A stretch of 64,000 bases of DNA, from contig CAVXIF010000011.1 of the NCBI GenBank assembly GCA_963761775.1, positions 744,001-808,000 of the forward strand. The letters run 5' to 3'. Shown piece after piece: positions 8,945-17,541 of the stretch. A model generated the notes under the pieces. That model worked only from the letters and a program-made list of their open reading frames with translations, was not told where the DNA came from and did no database searches. The position numbers and the translations under genes were made by a program. The number at the start of each line of letters is the position of its first letter. Within the stretch, counting starts at the first letter, position 1. This DNA comes from Parerythrobacter_A sp963761775. Lineage in GTDB: Bacteria; Pseudomonadota; Alphaproteobacteria; Sphingomonadales; Sphingomonadaceae.

Positions 8945-9410
8945 CGGCGGGCTGGATCGTCACCGGGAAACTGGTCTTGTCCCCGCCCGATACGAACAGC
9001 GTGACTTCGGTGGTGCCGCCCGCCGTCAGTTCGGGCGAAACCTCGAACGCCATCACATGCCGGCCGCCCGGCTCGAACGCGATGGTGGTGCCTTTGGTCA
9101 GCGGCAGCGGCCCGCTTTCGCCCATGACCATCTCGCCCTGCCAGTTGGAATATTCGTGCAGTTCGGCGCGTGCCGCGCCCGCGACGTCGGCCTTGGTCAG
9201 CGAAAGGCCGCGATCGGCGTTGTAGGCAAGGTCGAAATACACGGCGGCAGGCCGGTCCGCCACGGCGGGCAGAACCATGCGGCCATTCGTTATTTCCAGA
9301 CCCGGTACGCCTTCAGGCGCAGCGACTTCGGCTTCCGTACCGCTGTCGCAAGCGGCCAGCGACAATGACGCGATACCCAATGCTGCGGCTGCGAAGGCGG
9401 TTCTGGTCAC
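8931..9410 (-). CDS. PCu(A)C-type copper chaperone lipoprotein
   Basis: The 159-residue product has a signal peptide ending in the lipobox SLAAC near residue 20, then a DUF461/PCu(A)C cupredoxin-like domain. The expected copper-ligand pattern is there: a His in ELHEYS, Met residues in GEMVMG, and a late His-x-Met in GGRHVMAF. Proteins of this family hand Cu(I) to the CuA or CuB site of cytochrome c oxidase in the periplasm. I chose GTG 9410 (VTRTAFAAA) because it starts a normal signal peptide. The gene is divergent from dnaK. Confidence 0.85.
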   Translation of the reverse strand: MTRTAFAAAALGIASLSLAACDSGTEAEVAAPEGVPGLEITNGRMVLPAVADRPAAVYFDLAYNADRGLSLTKADVAGAARAELHEYSNWQGEMVMGESGPLPLTKGTTIAFEPGGRHVMAFEVSPELTAGGTTEVTLFVSGGDKTSFPVTIQPAGEER

Positions 9411-9460
9411 GGTGTGAATCTCCTGCTCGATACTGGCGGTGGATGTAGCGCGGGGTGTCC

Positions 9461-9488
9461 CTTGTGCCAACCGAAACCGCACCTATAT
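9461..9488 (+). promoter_or_regulatory. Candidate heat-shock (RpoH) promoter of dnaK
   Basis: CTTGTG at 9461-9466 and CCTATAT at 9482-9488, separated by 15 bases, resemble the alphaproteobacterial sigma-32 pattern (CTTG, then a C/T-rich TATAT-like -10). The site lies about 93 bases before the dnaK start, which is reasonable for a leader. No CIRCE repeat is seen there. It is inferred from pattern only. Confidence 0.45.
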
Positions 9489-9581
9489 CGCCGTCACCAA
9501 CGAGCTGTCCGACCCGTTCTGCTGCATTGCGGGGAGCGCATGGGACGGCGTCCAACCAATGCAAGACGAAATGGGGAAATA

Positions 9582-11516
9582 ATGGCTAAAGTAATCGGTA
9601 TCGACCTCGGCACCACCAACAGCTGCGTTGCCGTGATGGATGGCGGCAAGCCCAAGGTTATCGAAAATTCCGAAGGCGCCCGCACGACGCCTTCCATCGT
9701 CGCCTTCACCAAGGATGGCGAGCGCCTGATCGGCCAGCCTGCAAAACGGCAGGCAGTAACAAATGGCGACAACACGATTTTCGCGGTGAAGCGCCTGATT
9801 GGCCGCCGCTTCGATGATCCGATCACCAAGAAAGACACCGCTCTCGTCCCGTACGACATCGTCAAGGGCAAGAACGGCGACGCGTGGGTCAAGGCCGGTG
9901 GCGAGGAGTATTCGCCCAGCCAGGTCAGCGCATTCATCCTGCAAAAGATGAAGGAAACCGCCGAGAGCTATCTTGGTGAAACCGTGACGCAGGCCGTCAT
10001 CACCGTGCCCGCCTATTTTAACGATGCACAGCGTCAGGCAACCAAGGATGCCGGCCAGATCGCCGGTCTCGAAGTGCTGCGTATCATCAACGAGCCGACG
10101 GCTGCAGCGCTGGCCTACGGCCTCGACAAGGACGACGGCAAGACCATAGCGGTCTATGATCTTGGCGGCGGCACGTTCGACGTTTCCATCCTCGAAATCG
10201 GTGATGGCGTGTTCGAGGTGAAGTCCACCAATGGCGACACGTTCCTAGGCGGCGAGGACTTCGATACCGCCGTAGTGGAATACCTCGCGGACCAGTTCAA
10301 ATCGAAGGAGAACATGGACCTTCGCACGGACAAGCTGGCGTTGCAGCGGCTCAAGGAAGCCGCCGAAAAAGCCAAGATCGAGCTGTCCAGCGCGCAGACC
10401 ACCGAAGTGAACCTGCCCTTCATCACCGCCCGCATGGAAGGCGGCGCAACCACGCCGCTGCACCTCGTGGAAACGATCACCCGCACCGATCTTGAAAAGA
10501 TGGTCGCCAAACTGATCGAACGCACCAAGGAGCCGATGAAGAAGGCGCTGGCCGATGCCGGTGTTTCCTCCAGCGAAATAGACGAGGTCGTGCTGGTCGG
10601 CGGGATGACGCGGATGCCGAAGGTGCGCGAAGCCGTGCAGAAGTTCTTCGGCAAGGAACCGCATACCGGCGTGAACCCCGACGAGGTGGTTGCGATGGGT
10701 GCTGCCATTCAGGCGGGCGTGCTGCAGGGCGACGTGAAAGACGTGCTGTTGCTCGACGTGACGCCGCTATCGCTCGGTATCGAGACGGCGGGTGGCGTGT
10801 TCACCCGCATGATCGACCGCAACACGACGATACCGACCAAGAAGAGCCAGACGTTCTCGACGTTCGAGGACAACCAGCAGGCGGTTACCATCAAGGTCCA
10901 TCAGGGCGAGCGCGAGATGGCGGCGGACAACAAGCTGCTCGGCAATTTCGACCTGCTCGGCATTCCCAGCGCGCCGCGCGGGGTGCCGCAGATCGAGGTG
11001 ACCTTCGACATCGACGCAAACGGCATCGTGAATGTCAGCGCCAAGGACAAGGGCACCGGCAAGGAACAGTCGATCAAGATTCAGGCGTCGGGCGGTCTGT
11101 CCGATGCGGATATCGACCAGATGGTGCAGGACGCCGAGAAGTTCGCGGAGGAAGACAAGAAGCGCCGCGAACAGGCCGAAGCGCGCAACCAGGCGGACAG
11201 CTTGGTCCATGCCACGCAGAAGCAGCTCGACGAACATGGCGATGCCATCGATGCCGAGACCAAGTCTGCTGTCGAGGCAGCCTTGGCCGAAACCAAGACG
11301 GCGCTGGAAGGCAACGATGCGGAAGAGATCAACGCCAAGACGGCTGCACTGACCGAAGTTGCCATGAAAATGGGCCAGCAGGTCTATGAAAAGGAACAGG
11401 CAAACGCCGGTTCCGAAGGCGGTGATGGCGATGCGGCTCCGGCAGAAGACGACGTCGTCGATGCCGAGTTCTCCGAAGTCGATACCGAAGATAACGAAGA
11501 CTCTGCAAAGAGCTAA
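9582..11516 (+). CDS. dnaK: Molecular chaperone DnaK (Hsp70)
   Basis: The 644-residue Hsp70 starts MAKVIGIDLGTTNSCVAV, the phosphate-1 loop. Other marks are AVITVPAYFNDAQRQATKDA, the hinge-region INEPTAAALAYGLDK, VYDLGGGTFDVSI, VLVGGMTRMPKV and the linker DVLLLDVTPLSLGIE before the substrate domain. The tail ends in an acidic DDVVDAEFSEV segment. ATG 9582 with GGGG upstream is the true start; the frame is open earlier but not homologous. It lies apart from hrcA-grpE and is followed by a strong terminator before dnaJ. Confidence 0.98.
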   Translation: MAKVIGIDLGTTNSCVAVMDGGKPKVIENSEGARTTPSIVAFTKDGERLIGQPAKRQAVTNGDNTIFAVKRLIGRRFDDPITKKDTALVPYDIVKGKNGDAWVKAGGEEYSPSQVSAFILQKMKETAESYLGETVTQAVITVPAYFNDAQRQATKDAGQIAGLEVLRIINEPTAAALAYGLDKDDGKTIAVYDLGGGTFDVSILEIGDGVFEVKSTNGDTFLGGEDFDTAVVEYLADQFKSKENMDLRTDKLALQRLKEAAEKAKIELSSAQTTEVNLPFITARMEGGATTPLHLVETITRTDLEKMVAKLIERTKEPMKKALADAGVSSSEIDEVVLVGGMTRMPKVREAVQKFFGKEPHTGVNPDEVVAMGAAIQAGVLQGDVKDVLLLDVTPLSLGIETAGGVFTRMIDRNTTIPTKKSQTFSTFEDNQQAVTIKVHQGEREMAADNKLLGNFDLLGIPSAPRGVPQIEVTFDIDANGIVNVSAKDKGTGKEQSIKIQASGGLSDADIDQMVQDAEKFAEEDKKRREQAEARNQADSLVHATQKQLDEHGDAIDAETKSAVEAALAETKTALEGNDAEEINAKTAALTEVAMKMGQQVYEKEQANAGSEGGDGDAAPAEDDVVDAEFSEVDTEDNEDSAKS

Positions 11517-11532
11517 CGTATGTATTTGATGA

Positions 11533-11573
11533 ACAGGGTCGCCGCTCCCCCGGGTGCGGTGGCCCTGTTTTTG
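11533..11573 (+). terminator. Rho-independent terminator between dnaK and dnaJ
   Basis: A 13-base-pair stem (left arm begins ACAGGG, right arm ends CCCTGT, two G-T wobbles) with a ten-base loop is followed directly by TTTTTG. It starts 16 bases after the dnaK stop and ends 30 bases before dnaJ. It is the clearest intrinsic terminator in the window and should lower dnaJ transcription relative to dnaK. Confidence 0.85.
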
Positions 11574-11602
11574 TTTGCGCTTATTGATATTGGGAACCGG
11601 TG

Positions 11603-12736
11603 ATGGCTGCGACCGACATCGACTTTTATGAATTGCTGGAGGTGGAGCGCGATGCCGATGCCGCGCGCCTGAAATCCGCCTATCGCAAGCTGGCGATGAA
11701 GTATCATCCCGACCGCAACCCCGGCGATGCCGAGGCGGAAACCCGGTTCAAGGCAATCAGTGTTGCTTACGATTGCCTGAAAGACCCGCAGAAGCGCGCG
11801 GCCTACGACCGGTTCGGACACGCGGCGTTCCAGCAGGGCATGGGCGGTGGCGGCGGTGGTGGGCCGCAGGATTTCGGCGATATCGGCGACATCTTCGAAA
11901 CCATCTTCGGGAGTGCATTCGGCGGTGCCGGCGGCATGGGCGGGCAACAGCGCGCACGGCGCGGAGCGGATTTGCGTTTCGACATGCAGATCAGCCTGGA
12001 AGAAGCATTCAACGGCAAATCGTCCGAGATCGAGATCGAGGTTTCGCGCGCTTGCGACGACTGCAACGGCAGCGGCGCGACGCCTGGCACCGGCACGCGC
12101 GGCTGTTCGATGTGCAACGGTTTCGGCAAGGTGCGCGCCAAGCAGGGCCTGTTCGTGGTCGAGCGGCCATGCCCGACCTGCCACGGACGCGGCGAAGTTA
12201 TCGAAGACCCGTGCAACTCTTGCCGTGGCGAAGGCCGGGTCGACAAGGCCGAAACGCTGGAAGTAGACGTTCCGCCCGGTGTCGACACCGGAACGCGCAT
12301 TCGCCTGTCCGGCAAGGGCGAGGCAGGGCCGAGCGGTGCGCCAGCGGGCGACCTGTATATTTTCGTGCATGTCACGCCCAGCAGCGTGTTCGAACGCGAA
12401 GGCACGACGCTGGCGACGCGGGTGCCGATAACCTTCACCACCGCCGCGCTCGGCGGCAGCGTGGATATTCCCGACCTGTCGGGAGAGACCAACACCGTCG
12501 ATATTCCCGCCGGAATCCAGTCCGGCAAGCAACTGCGCGTACGAGGGGCGGGGATGCCCGTGCTGCAAGGGCGCGGGCGCGGCGATATGGTAGTGGAAAT
12601 CGCCGTGGAAACTCCGACCAAGCTCAGCAAGGCACAACGCGATATTCTTTGCCAGTTCCGCGAAACCGAAACGGGTGAGGAATGCCCGGAAAGCCGTGGT
12701 TTCTTCGACAAATTGAAAAGTGCGTTCAGCGGTTAG
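11603..12736 (+). CDS. dnaJ: Chaperone DnaJ (Hsp40)
   Basis: The 377-residue co-chaperone stimulates DnaK ATPase. It has the J domain with HPD (MKYHPDRNPGD, about residue 34), a Gly-rich region (GMGGGGGGGPQDFGDIGDIF), four CxxCxGxG zinc motifs (CDDCNGSGA, CSMCNGFG, CPTCHGRG, CNSCRGEG), and the C-terminal substrate domains. ATG 11603 is the better start; an in-frame GTG lies three bases earlier. The gene sits downstream of the dnaK terminator and overlaps nothing. Confidence 0.97.
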   Translation: MAATDIDFYELLEVERDADAARLKSAYRKLAMKYHPDRNPGDAEAETRFKAISVAYDCLKDPQKRAAYDRFGHAAFQQGMGGGGGGGPQDFGDIGDIFETIFGSAFGGAGGMGGQQRARRGADLRFDMQISLEEAFNGKSSEIEIEVSRACDDCNGSGATPGTGTRGCSMCNGFGKVRAKQGLFVVERPCPTCHGRGEVIEDPCNSCRGEGRVDKAETLEVDVPPGVDTGTRIRLSGKGEAGPSGAPAGDLYIFVHVTPSSVFEREGTTLATRVPITFTTAALGGSVDIPDLSGETNTVDIPAGIQSGKQLRVRGAGMPVLQGRGRGDMVVEIAVETPTKLSKAQRDILCQFRETETGEECPESRGFFDKLKSAFSG

Positions 12737-12748
12737 GCACGCGAAGGC

Positions 12749-15043
12749 CTACAACCGTGCGTTCACTTCCGCGCGGATGGTCTCGATCAGGCGCGATCCG
12801 GCTTTCAACCGACCTTCCTCGGTGTCGAGAATAGCGAGGAAAGCACGTTTCTTGAAGGCGCGGCATTCGGTGTCGGGCAGGCCGTCTGGCAGGGTCGAGC
12901 AGACCAGATCGATCATTCGTTCTGCCCCGTGCAGGCGACCCCAAAGATAGTCGTTCTCGCGATAGGCACGGCTGAAGAACGCGCCGAAATTGTAGAACTC
13001 GGTGCCGCGCAGCGTAGCCCGCGCGCCGTCTTCGCGTATGCTGCGCGCATCGTCGGGGCTGATCCGGTCGACCTTGACGGGGTCGAATTCGGTCAGCCCT
13101 TCGTGTCGCATCAGGGGCAGGGTGGCGATATCGTAGTAGGGGAAACCGAGATATGTCAGCAGTACAAGCCGCCGCAGATTCTGTGGCATCGCCTGCATGG
13201 CGCGCGACAGCATCGCTTCCGCCTCGGTATCGATTGCGATGAAATTGCTCGCGGCCGCCAGCGTGTCGAGCGCACCGGCAGCATCGCCAATCGCGTCGAT
13301 CTGTTCGGCAGGCTTCTCTTTGCTGCTGTCGAAATACAGAGCCAAGATCTCGTAAATGGCGGCGCGCGCATTGTCGACGGCGGCGTCGTCTATGGTCGGG
13401 TCCGCATCCCAATCCCGCGACAGACGGCGCGCCAACAGTCGCAAGCGCCGCAACCGGAAACCCAGATCGTGCGCGCGGAAGAATGCAATGGCCTGCGAGC
13501 TCGCGCCACCTTTCGGAGCGCCCAGCTGGTCGAGCCCGGCTTCGGCCAGGGCGGCGCGGAAAGCCGCGACGATCCGGCGCGGGCGCGGGGCATTGTCGGC
13601 TCCTTCCCCGCGAACTACGCGCGCTGCCAAATCGTCGAGGATCGCGGTGAACTTGACCTGTGCATAGGAACTGTAGGCGAACCCCGCGGCCTGCGCGGCG
13701 GCCTGTTGCGCCTTGCCGCGCCAGTTGGCGAGGCGGCGCGGGGTCGGCCGGTCTAGCAGCAGGGTGCGGCCGAACAGGCGCTCCACCGCCGTTTCCACTT
13801 CTGGGCGCAGGCCGGACACCATCGCGCGCAACCGCTCCGCCTCGCGCGACTGGCGTTCCAGCACTTCCAGATTGTCGCGAATGGGCTGTTCGCGCGGGAT
13901 GGTCGAAAGCGATCCGAAAATCGCGCCGAAGAAGCCGACCTTTCGCGCCGCGCCTTCTTCGGGTGCCGCCGAACGGTCGGGGCGCGGATCGATGTAGACG
14001 AAACGGCGGTCCACCTCGCGCTGAGCCGGACGGCCCTGCAACGCTTGGATAGCACTATCGAACGGCTTGTTCACCAGCACCGATCCGTCGATAAGCGACA
14101 CAGTGTCCAGTGCCTTGCGCCGGAAATGCACCGGCATCACTCTCGCCAGAAAGGCGTCGCGCCCGTGCCATTCGCTTTCGGCGCGTTCTGCCAGCCCGTC
14201 GATCTCGGCGATGCGGAACGGGGGGAACGCGCCGGGGAAACTCGCCGTCGCGCGGGCCGCCATCGTCAGCGCCCATGGATCGTCCAGCGTCGTGCCGCCC
14301 TCCGCCGGCGTCTCGGCCTCGAAATCCATCGAGAGGCGATGCTCGGTTTCCAGCACGACAGGAGGGCTGTTGAGGCGAAGTCGTTCGATATGCCCGTGAA
14401 AATCGGTTGCCGTCACGTACAGGCTGACGGGATGACCCGGCGGTAGCAAGGGGGCTTCGGCAGGTGTGGCTGCAATCGCCGTGAACGCATCGTGCAACAG
14501 GGTGGAGAAGCCCGACCCGGAAAAGGGCGGCTGGAACCAGCGCCCCCGGATCAGGCCCGCCACCTTGCGCCGCACTTCGCCGCGCGTTTCGGGCGATACC
14601 GTTTCGGCAAACGCGGTCTCGGGCCGGTTGAACAGCCACCATGCGAAGGGCTGCGTCCAGAACTTGGCGTAACGCCACATCGGGCGCGCCAAGGGATCGA
14701 CCAGCTTGTTCACGTCGGCATTGTCGAGCCACATATCGGTCAGCGGTTCGAGCGAATGGCCCGAATGGATCGCCTGCGCCAGAAAGACCGCATTGATCCC
14801 ACCCGCACTTGCGCCGCTCAGTATGTCGGGCAGCACCCGAAGCCGAAGGTCGTGCTGTTTCTCGATATGCGCCAGCAAGTCCCGATACACCGCCTCGACA
14901 CCGTCGCCCGGCGGCGCATCGCGATGGTAGTCGCGGCTTGCCCGGGCCAGCTTCCAGATTTCCTTGGTGACGCCGTGCATGTAAATGGCAAGGCTGACGC
15001 CGCCATAACAGACCAGGGCGATGCGGAGTTCCTTCTGACGCAT
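12749..15043 (-). CDS. Patatin-like phospholipase (patatin-related, DUF3376)
   Basis: The 764-residue protein begins MRQKELRIALVCYGGVSLAIYMHGVTKEI, the oxyanion-hole region of patatin folds. The nucleophile is in LSGASAGGINAVF (G-x-S-x-G) and the matching acidic residue in LIDGSVLVNKPF (DG[SAG]). The long C-terminal half fits the DUF3376 extension of the patatin-related family found in actinobacteria and proteobacteria. It probably hydrolyses membrane or storage lipid acyl esters; the substrate is unknown. ATG 15043 fits the family start better than ATG 15070. It is convergent with dnaJ and divergent from radA. Confidence 0.85.
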   Translation of the reverse strand: MRQKELRIALVCYGGVSLAIYMHGVTKEIWKLARASRDYHRDAPPGDGVEAVYRDLLAHIEKQHDLRLRVLPDILSGASAGGINAVFLAQAIHSGHSLEPLTDMWLDNADVNKLVDPLARPMWRYAKFWTQPFAWWLFNRPETAFAETVSPETRGEVRRKVAGLIRGRWFQPPFSGSGFSTLLHDAFTAIAATPAEAPLLPPGHPVSLYVTATDFHGHIERLRLNSPPVVLETEHRLSMDFEAETPAEGGTTLDDPWALTMAARATASFPGAFPPFRIAEIDGLAERAESEWHGRDAFLARVMPVHFRRKALDTVSLIDGSVLVNKPFDSAIQALQGRPAQREVDRRFVYIDPRPDRSAAPEEGAARKVGFFGAIFGSLSTIPREQPIRDNLEVLERQSREAERLRAMVSGLRPEVETAVERLFGRTLLLDRPTPRRLANWRGKAQQAAAQAAGFAYSSYAQVKFTAILDDLAARVVRGEGADNAPRPRRIVAAFRAALAEAGLDQLGAPKGGASSQAIAFFRAHDLGFRLRRLRLLARRLSRDWDADPTIDDAAVDNARAAIYEILALYFDSSKEKPAEQIDAIGDAAGALDTLAAASNFIAIDTEAEAMLSRAMQAMPQNLRRLVLLTYLGFPYYDIATLPLMRHEGLTEFDPVKVDRISPDDARSIREDGARATLRGTEFYNFGAFFSRAYRENDYLWGRLHGAERMIDLVCSTLPDGLPDTECRAFKKRAFLAILDTEEGRLKAGSRLIETIRAEVNARL

Positions 15044-15113
15044 GGCGGCGTGATGCCTGCTTCCGTGCATGGACGCAATTGCGTTCCGGCTCTGTTCCTA
15101 CTAAAGCAGGATT

Positions 15114-16499
15114 ATGGCCAAGCCCAAAAAACGCTATGTCTGTTCCGCTTGCGGGTCCGTGTCGCATCGCTGGCAGGGGCAATGTCCGGATTGCGCCGAA
15201 TGGAACACGCTGAGCGAAGATGCGCCGGCCACGGTGTTCTCGCAAAAGCACGACCTGTCGGCAGGCGGGCGATCCGTTACGTTCGAGCCGCTGGACCTGC
15301 CGGGCAAGCCGTTGCAGCGGCGCGCGACGGGGCTTGAGGAGTTCGACCGTGCGTTGGGTGGCGGGCTGGTGCCAGGGTCCGCTATCCTGATGGGCGGCGA
15401 TCCTGGTATCGGCAAATCCACGCTGTTGCTGCAGGCGGCGGCGCAGATAGCGAAGGATGGGGCGGAGACGGTCTATATCAGCGGAGAGGAAGCCGCCGGA
15501 CAGGTGCGTCTGCGCGCTTCGCGGCTGGGCCTGGCCGACGCGCCGATCAAGCTGGCCGCGGCAACATCGGTGCGCGATATCCTGACCACGCTGGGCACGA
15601 TGGACAAGCCCGCCTTCATGGTTATCGATTCCATCCAGACGATGTATTCCGACACGATCGAAGGCGCGCCGGGCACGGTCAGCCAGGTACGCGGCTGTGC
15701 GTTCGAACTGATCCGCTATGCCAAGGAAAACGGCGTTGCGCTGGTGCTGGTCGGGCATGTCACCAAGGATGGCAGCATCGCCGGGCCGCGCGTGCTGGAA
15801 CACATGGTCGATGTGGTGATGAGTTTTGAAGGGGAGCGCAGCCACCAGTACCGCATCCTGCGCGCGTTGAAAAACCGGTTCGGCGCGGTGGACGAGATCG
15901 GCGTGTTCGCAATGGCGGGCAAGGGGCTGGAGGAAGTGCGCAACCCCTCCATGCTGTTCCTGTCGGGCCGCGACGAACCGCTGGCCGGCAGTGCGGTATT
16001 CCCTGCGTTGGAAGGCACGCGGCCGGTGCTGATCGAAGTGCAGGCGCTAATCGTGCGGCTGCAATCGGGTGCTACGCCGCGTCGCGCGGTGGTTGGCTGG
16101 GACAATGGCCGCCTGGCGATGCTGCTGGCCGTGCTGGAATCGCGCTGCGGGCTGAATTTCAGCAGCGCCGAAGTCTACCTCAACGTCGCGGGCGGCTACC
16201 GCCTGTCCGACCCTGCCGCCGACCTTGCCGTGGCCGCCGCGTTGGTCTCTGCCCTCGCCGACAAGCCGTTGCCGGTGCAAAGCGTATGGTTCGGCGAAGT
16301 ATCGCTGGCGGGCGAAGTGCGGGCGGTGGCCCATGCCGGGCTGCGGATGCGCGAAGCCGCGAAGCTGGGGTTCGGCATCGGCGTGGGGCCGGACGATGCG
16401 GGCGATATTTTGTCCGGCGACGGCGCGCGTAAACCCGATCTTAAGTATCGCGGTGTGAAGCAACTCGGCAATCTGGTGGATAGGGTTATGGGTTCCTGA
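15114..16499 (+). CDS. radA: DNA repair protein RadA/Sms
   Basis: RadA is a RecA-like helicase that processes recombination intermediates. The 461-residue protein has an N-terminal four-Cys zinc finger (CSACG and CPDCAEW), Walker A GGDPGIGKST near residue 93, the RadA-specific LKNRFGAVDEIGVF, and a C-terminal Lon-like domain (AVVGWDNGRLAML, VAGGYRLSDPAADLAVAAAL). All elements are complete. Confidence 0.97.
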   Translation: MAKPKKRYVCSACGSVSHRWQGQCPDCAEWNTLSEDAPATVFSQKHDLSAGGRSVTFEPLDLPGKPLQRRATGLEEFDRALGGGLVPGSAILMGGDPGIGKSTLLLQAAAQIAKDGAETVYISGEEAAGQVRLRASRLGLADAPIKLAAATSVRDILTTLGTMDKPAFMVIDSIQTMYSDTIEGAPGTVSQVRGCAFELIRYAKENGVALVLVGHVTKDGSIAGPRVLEHMVDVVMSFEGERSHQYRILRALKNRFGAVDEIGVFAMAGKGLEEVRNPSMLFLSGRDEPLAGSAVFPALEGTRPVLIEVQALIVRLQSGATPRRAVVGWDNGRLAMLLAVLESRCGLNFSSAEVYLNVAGGYRLSDPAADLAVAAALVSALADKPLPVQSVWFGEVSLAGEVRAVAHAGLRMREAAKLGFGIGVGPDDAGDILSGDGARKPDLKYRGVKQLGNLVDRVMGS

Positions 16500-16527
16500 T
16501 TGGGTTCGGGTGCGTTAGGCTGGGACA

Positions 16528-17058
16528 ATGTCGGGCTTCGATATCATTGTTTTGAGCATCGTCGGCGTGGCCGCCATCGGTGGGTTCATGCGCGGGCTGG
16601 TGCAGGAAGTGCTATCGCTCGCGTCGTGGTTTCTCGCCATATTCGCGATCCATTACCTGCACACGCCGCTCTATACCGCCGTGTCGCCATACATCGGGTA
16701 CAGCACGCCCACCGCGATCCTGTGCTTCGTGCTGCTGTTGCTGGTGCCCTACGCTGCGATGAAGCTGATTGCGGGGAATGTGGGCGAGGCTTCGCGCAAT
16801 TCGTTCCTGGGGCCGATCGACCGGGTGCTGGGCTTCGGATTCGGCGCAATCAAGGGTGCGGTTATCGTCATCATAGCGTTTTCGCTGCTCGTGCTGGGAT
16901 ATGATACGGTGTGGGGTGTGGCGGGCCGACCGGCGTGGATCACCACGGCGAGGACCTATCCCGTGATCGACAGTTCCACCAATGCGATGGTGCAGATGAT
17001 CGACCAGCGCCGCGCCGCGCTGCGGGGCGAACCCGATGGTCCGGACGAACCGCGATAG
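16528..17058 (+). CDS. cvpA: CvpA family membrane protein
   Basis: The 176-residue protein has four predicted membrane segments (FDIIVLSIVGVAAIGGF, LSLASWFLAIFAIHYL, LCFVLLLLVPYAAMKLI and GAVIVIIAFSLLVLGY) and the CvpA signature GPIDRVLGFGFGAIKGAVIV. CvpA was named for colicin V production and is linked to envelope homeostasis; the mechanism is not known. It follows radA by 28 bases and precedes the scaffold protein gene by two bases, so the three are probably co-transcribed. Confidence 0.92.
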   Translation: MSGFDIIVLSIVGVAAIGGFMRGLVQEVLSLASWFLAIFAIHYLHTPLYTAVSPYIGYSTPTAILCFVLLLLVPYAAMKLIAGNVGEASRNSFLGPIDRVLGFGFGAIKGAVIVIIAFSLLVLGYDTVWGVAGRPAWITTARTYPVIDSSTNAMVQMIDQRRAALRGEPDGPDEPR

Positions 17059-17060
17059 CA

Positions 17061-17501
17061 ATGGCGCGCCCGCAGGCGGCAACGCTCTACACGCCGGAGA
17101 TACTGGCGCTGGCGGTAACGCTTGCCGATTATCCAATGGGCGAGGATGCAGCATTCAAGGGGTCCGCCCGGTCGGACACATGCGGTAGCGCGCTGGAGCT
17201 TGGTTTCGACGTGGCGAAGGGCGGGGCGATCGCCATGCCCGGCGCGCGGGTAACAGCATGCGCCATCGGACAGGCGGCGGCTGCCGTCTTTCTGGCCGAC
17301 ATCTGCGGACGCACCGGCGCCGATATTACCAAAGCCGATGCGCAGCTTTCGAACTGGCTCGCCGGCACCGGCCCCGCACCGGAATGGCGCGATATCGAAT
17401 TGCTCGACACGGCGCGCGCCTATCCTGCGCGGCATGGCGCGATACGCCTGCCGTGGAGGGCCGCACGCGACGCGCTTTGCAATCACGAAGGAGTGCGGTA
17501 A
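17061..17501 (+). CDS. Iron-sulfur cluster scaffold protein, IscU/NifU-N-like
   Basis: The 146-residue protein has three Cys in the order expected for a scaffold: SDTCGSALEL, VTACAIGQAAAAVFLADICG. The pattern resembles the N-terminal NifU/IscU domain that assembles and passes on [2Fe-2S] clusters, though it is divergent. ATG 17061 lies two bases after the cvpA stop; the frame is open further upstream but that stretch is antisense-like and not conserved. No other isc or suf gene is in the window. Confidence 0.75.
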   Translation: MARPQAATLYTPEILALAVTLADYPMGEDAAFKGSARSDTCGSALELGFDVAKGGAIAMPGARVTACAIGQAAAAVFLADICGRTGADITKADAQLSNWLAGTGPAPEWRDIELLDTARAYPARHGAIRLPWRAARDALCNHEGVR

Positions 17502-17541
17502 CCGCCTTCGCAACAGCGTGGTTGGGGGAGGACACAGGGTT

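Noticed and set aside
12749..15043. Patatin gene as an anti-phage CBASS effector (CapV-like)
   Set aside because: There is no cyclase or accessory gene nearby, and the long DUF3376-type C-terminal half fits the general patatin-related family.
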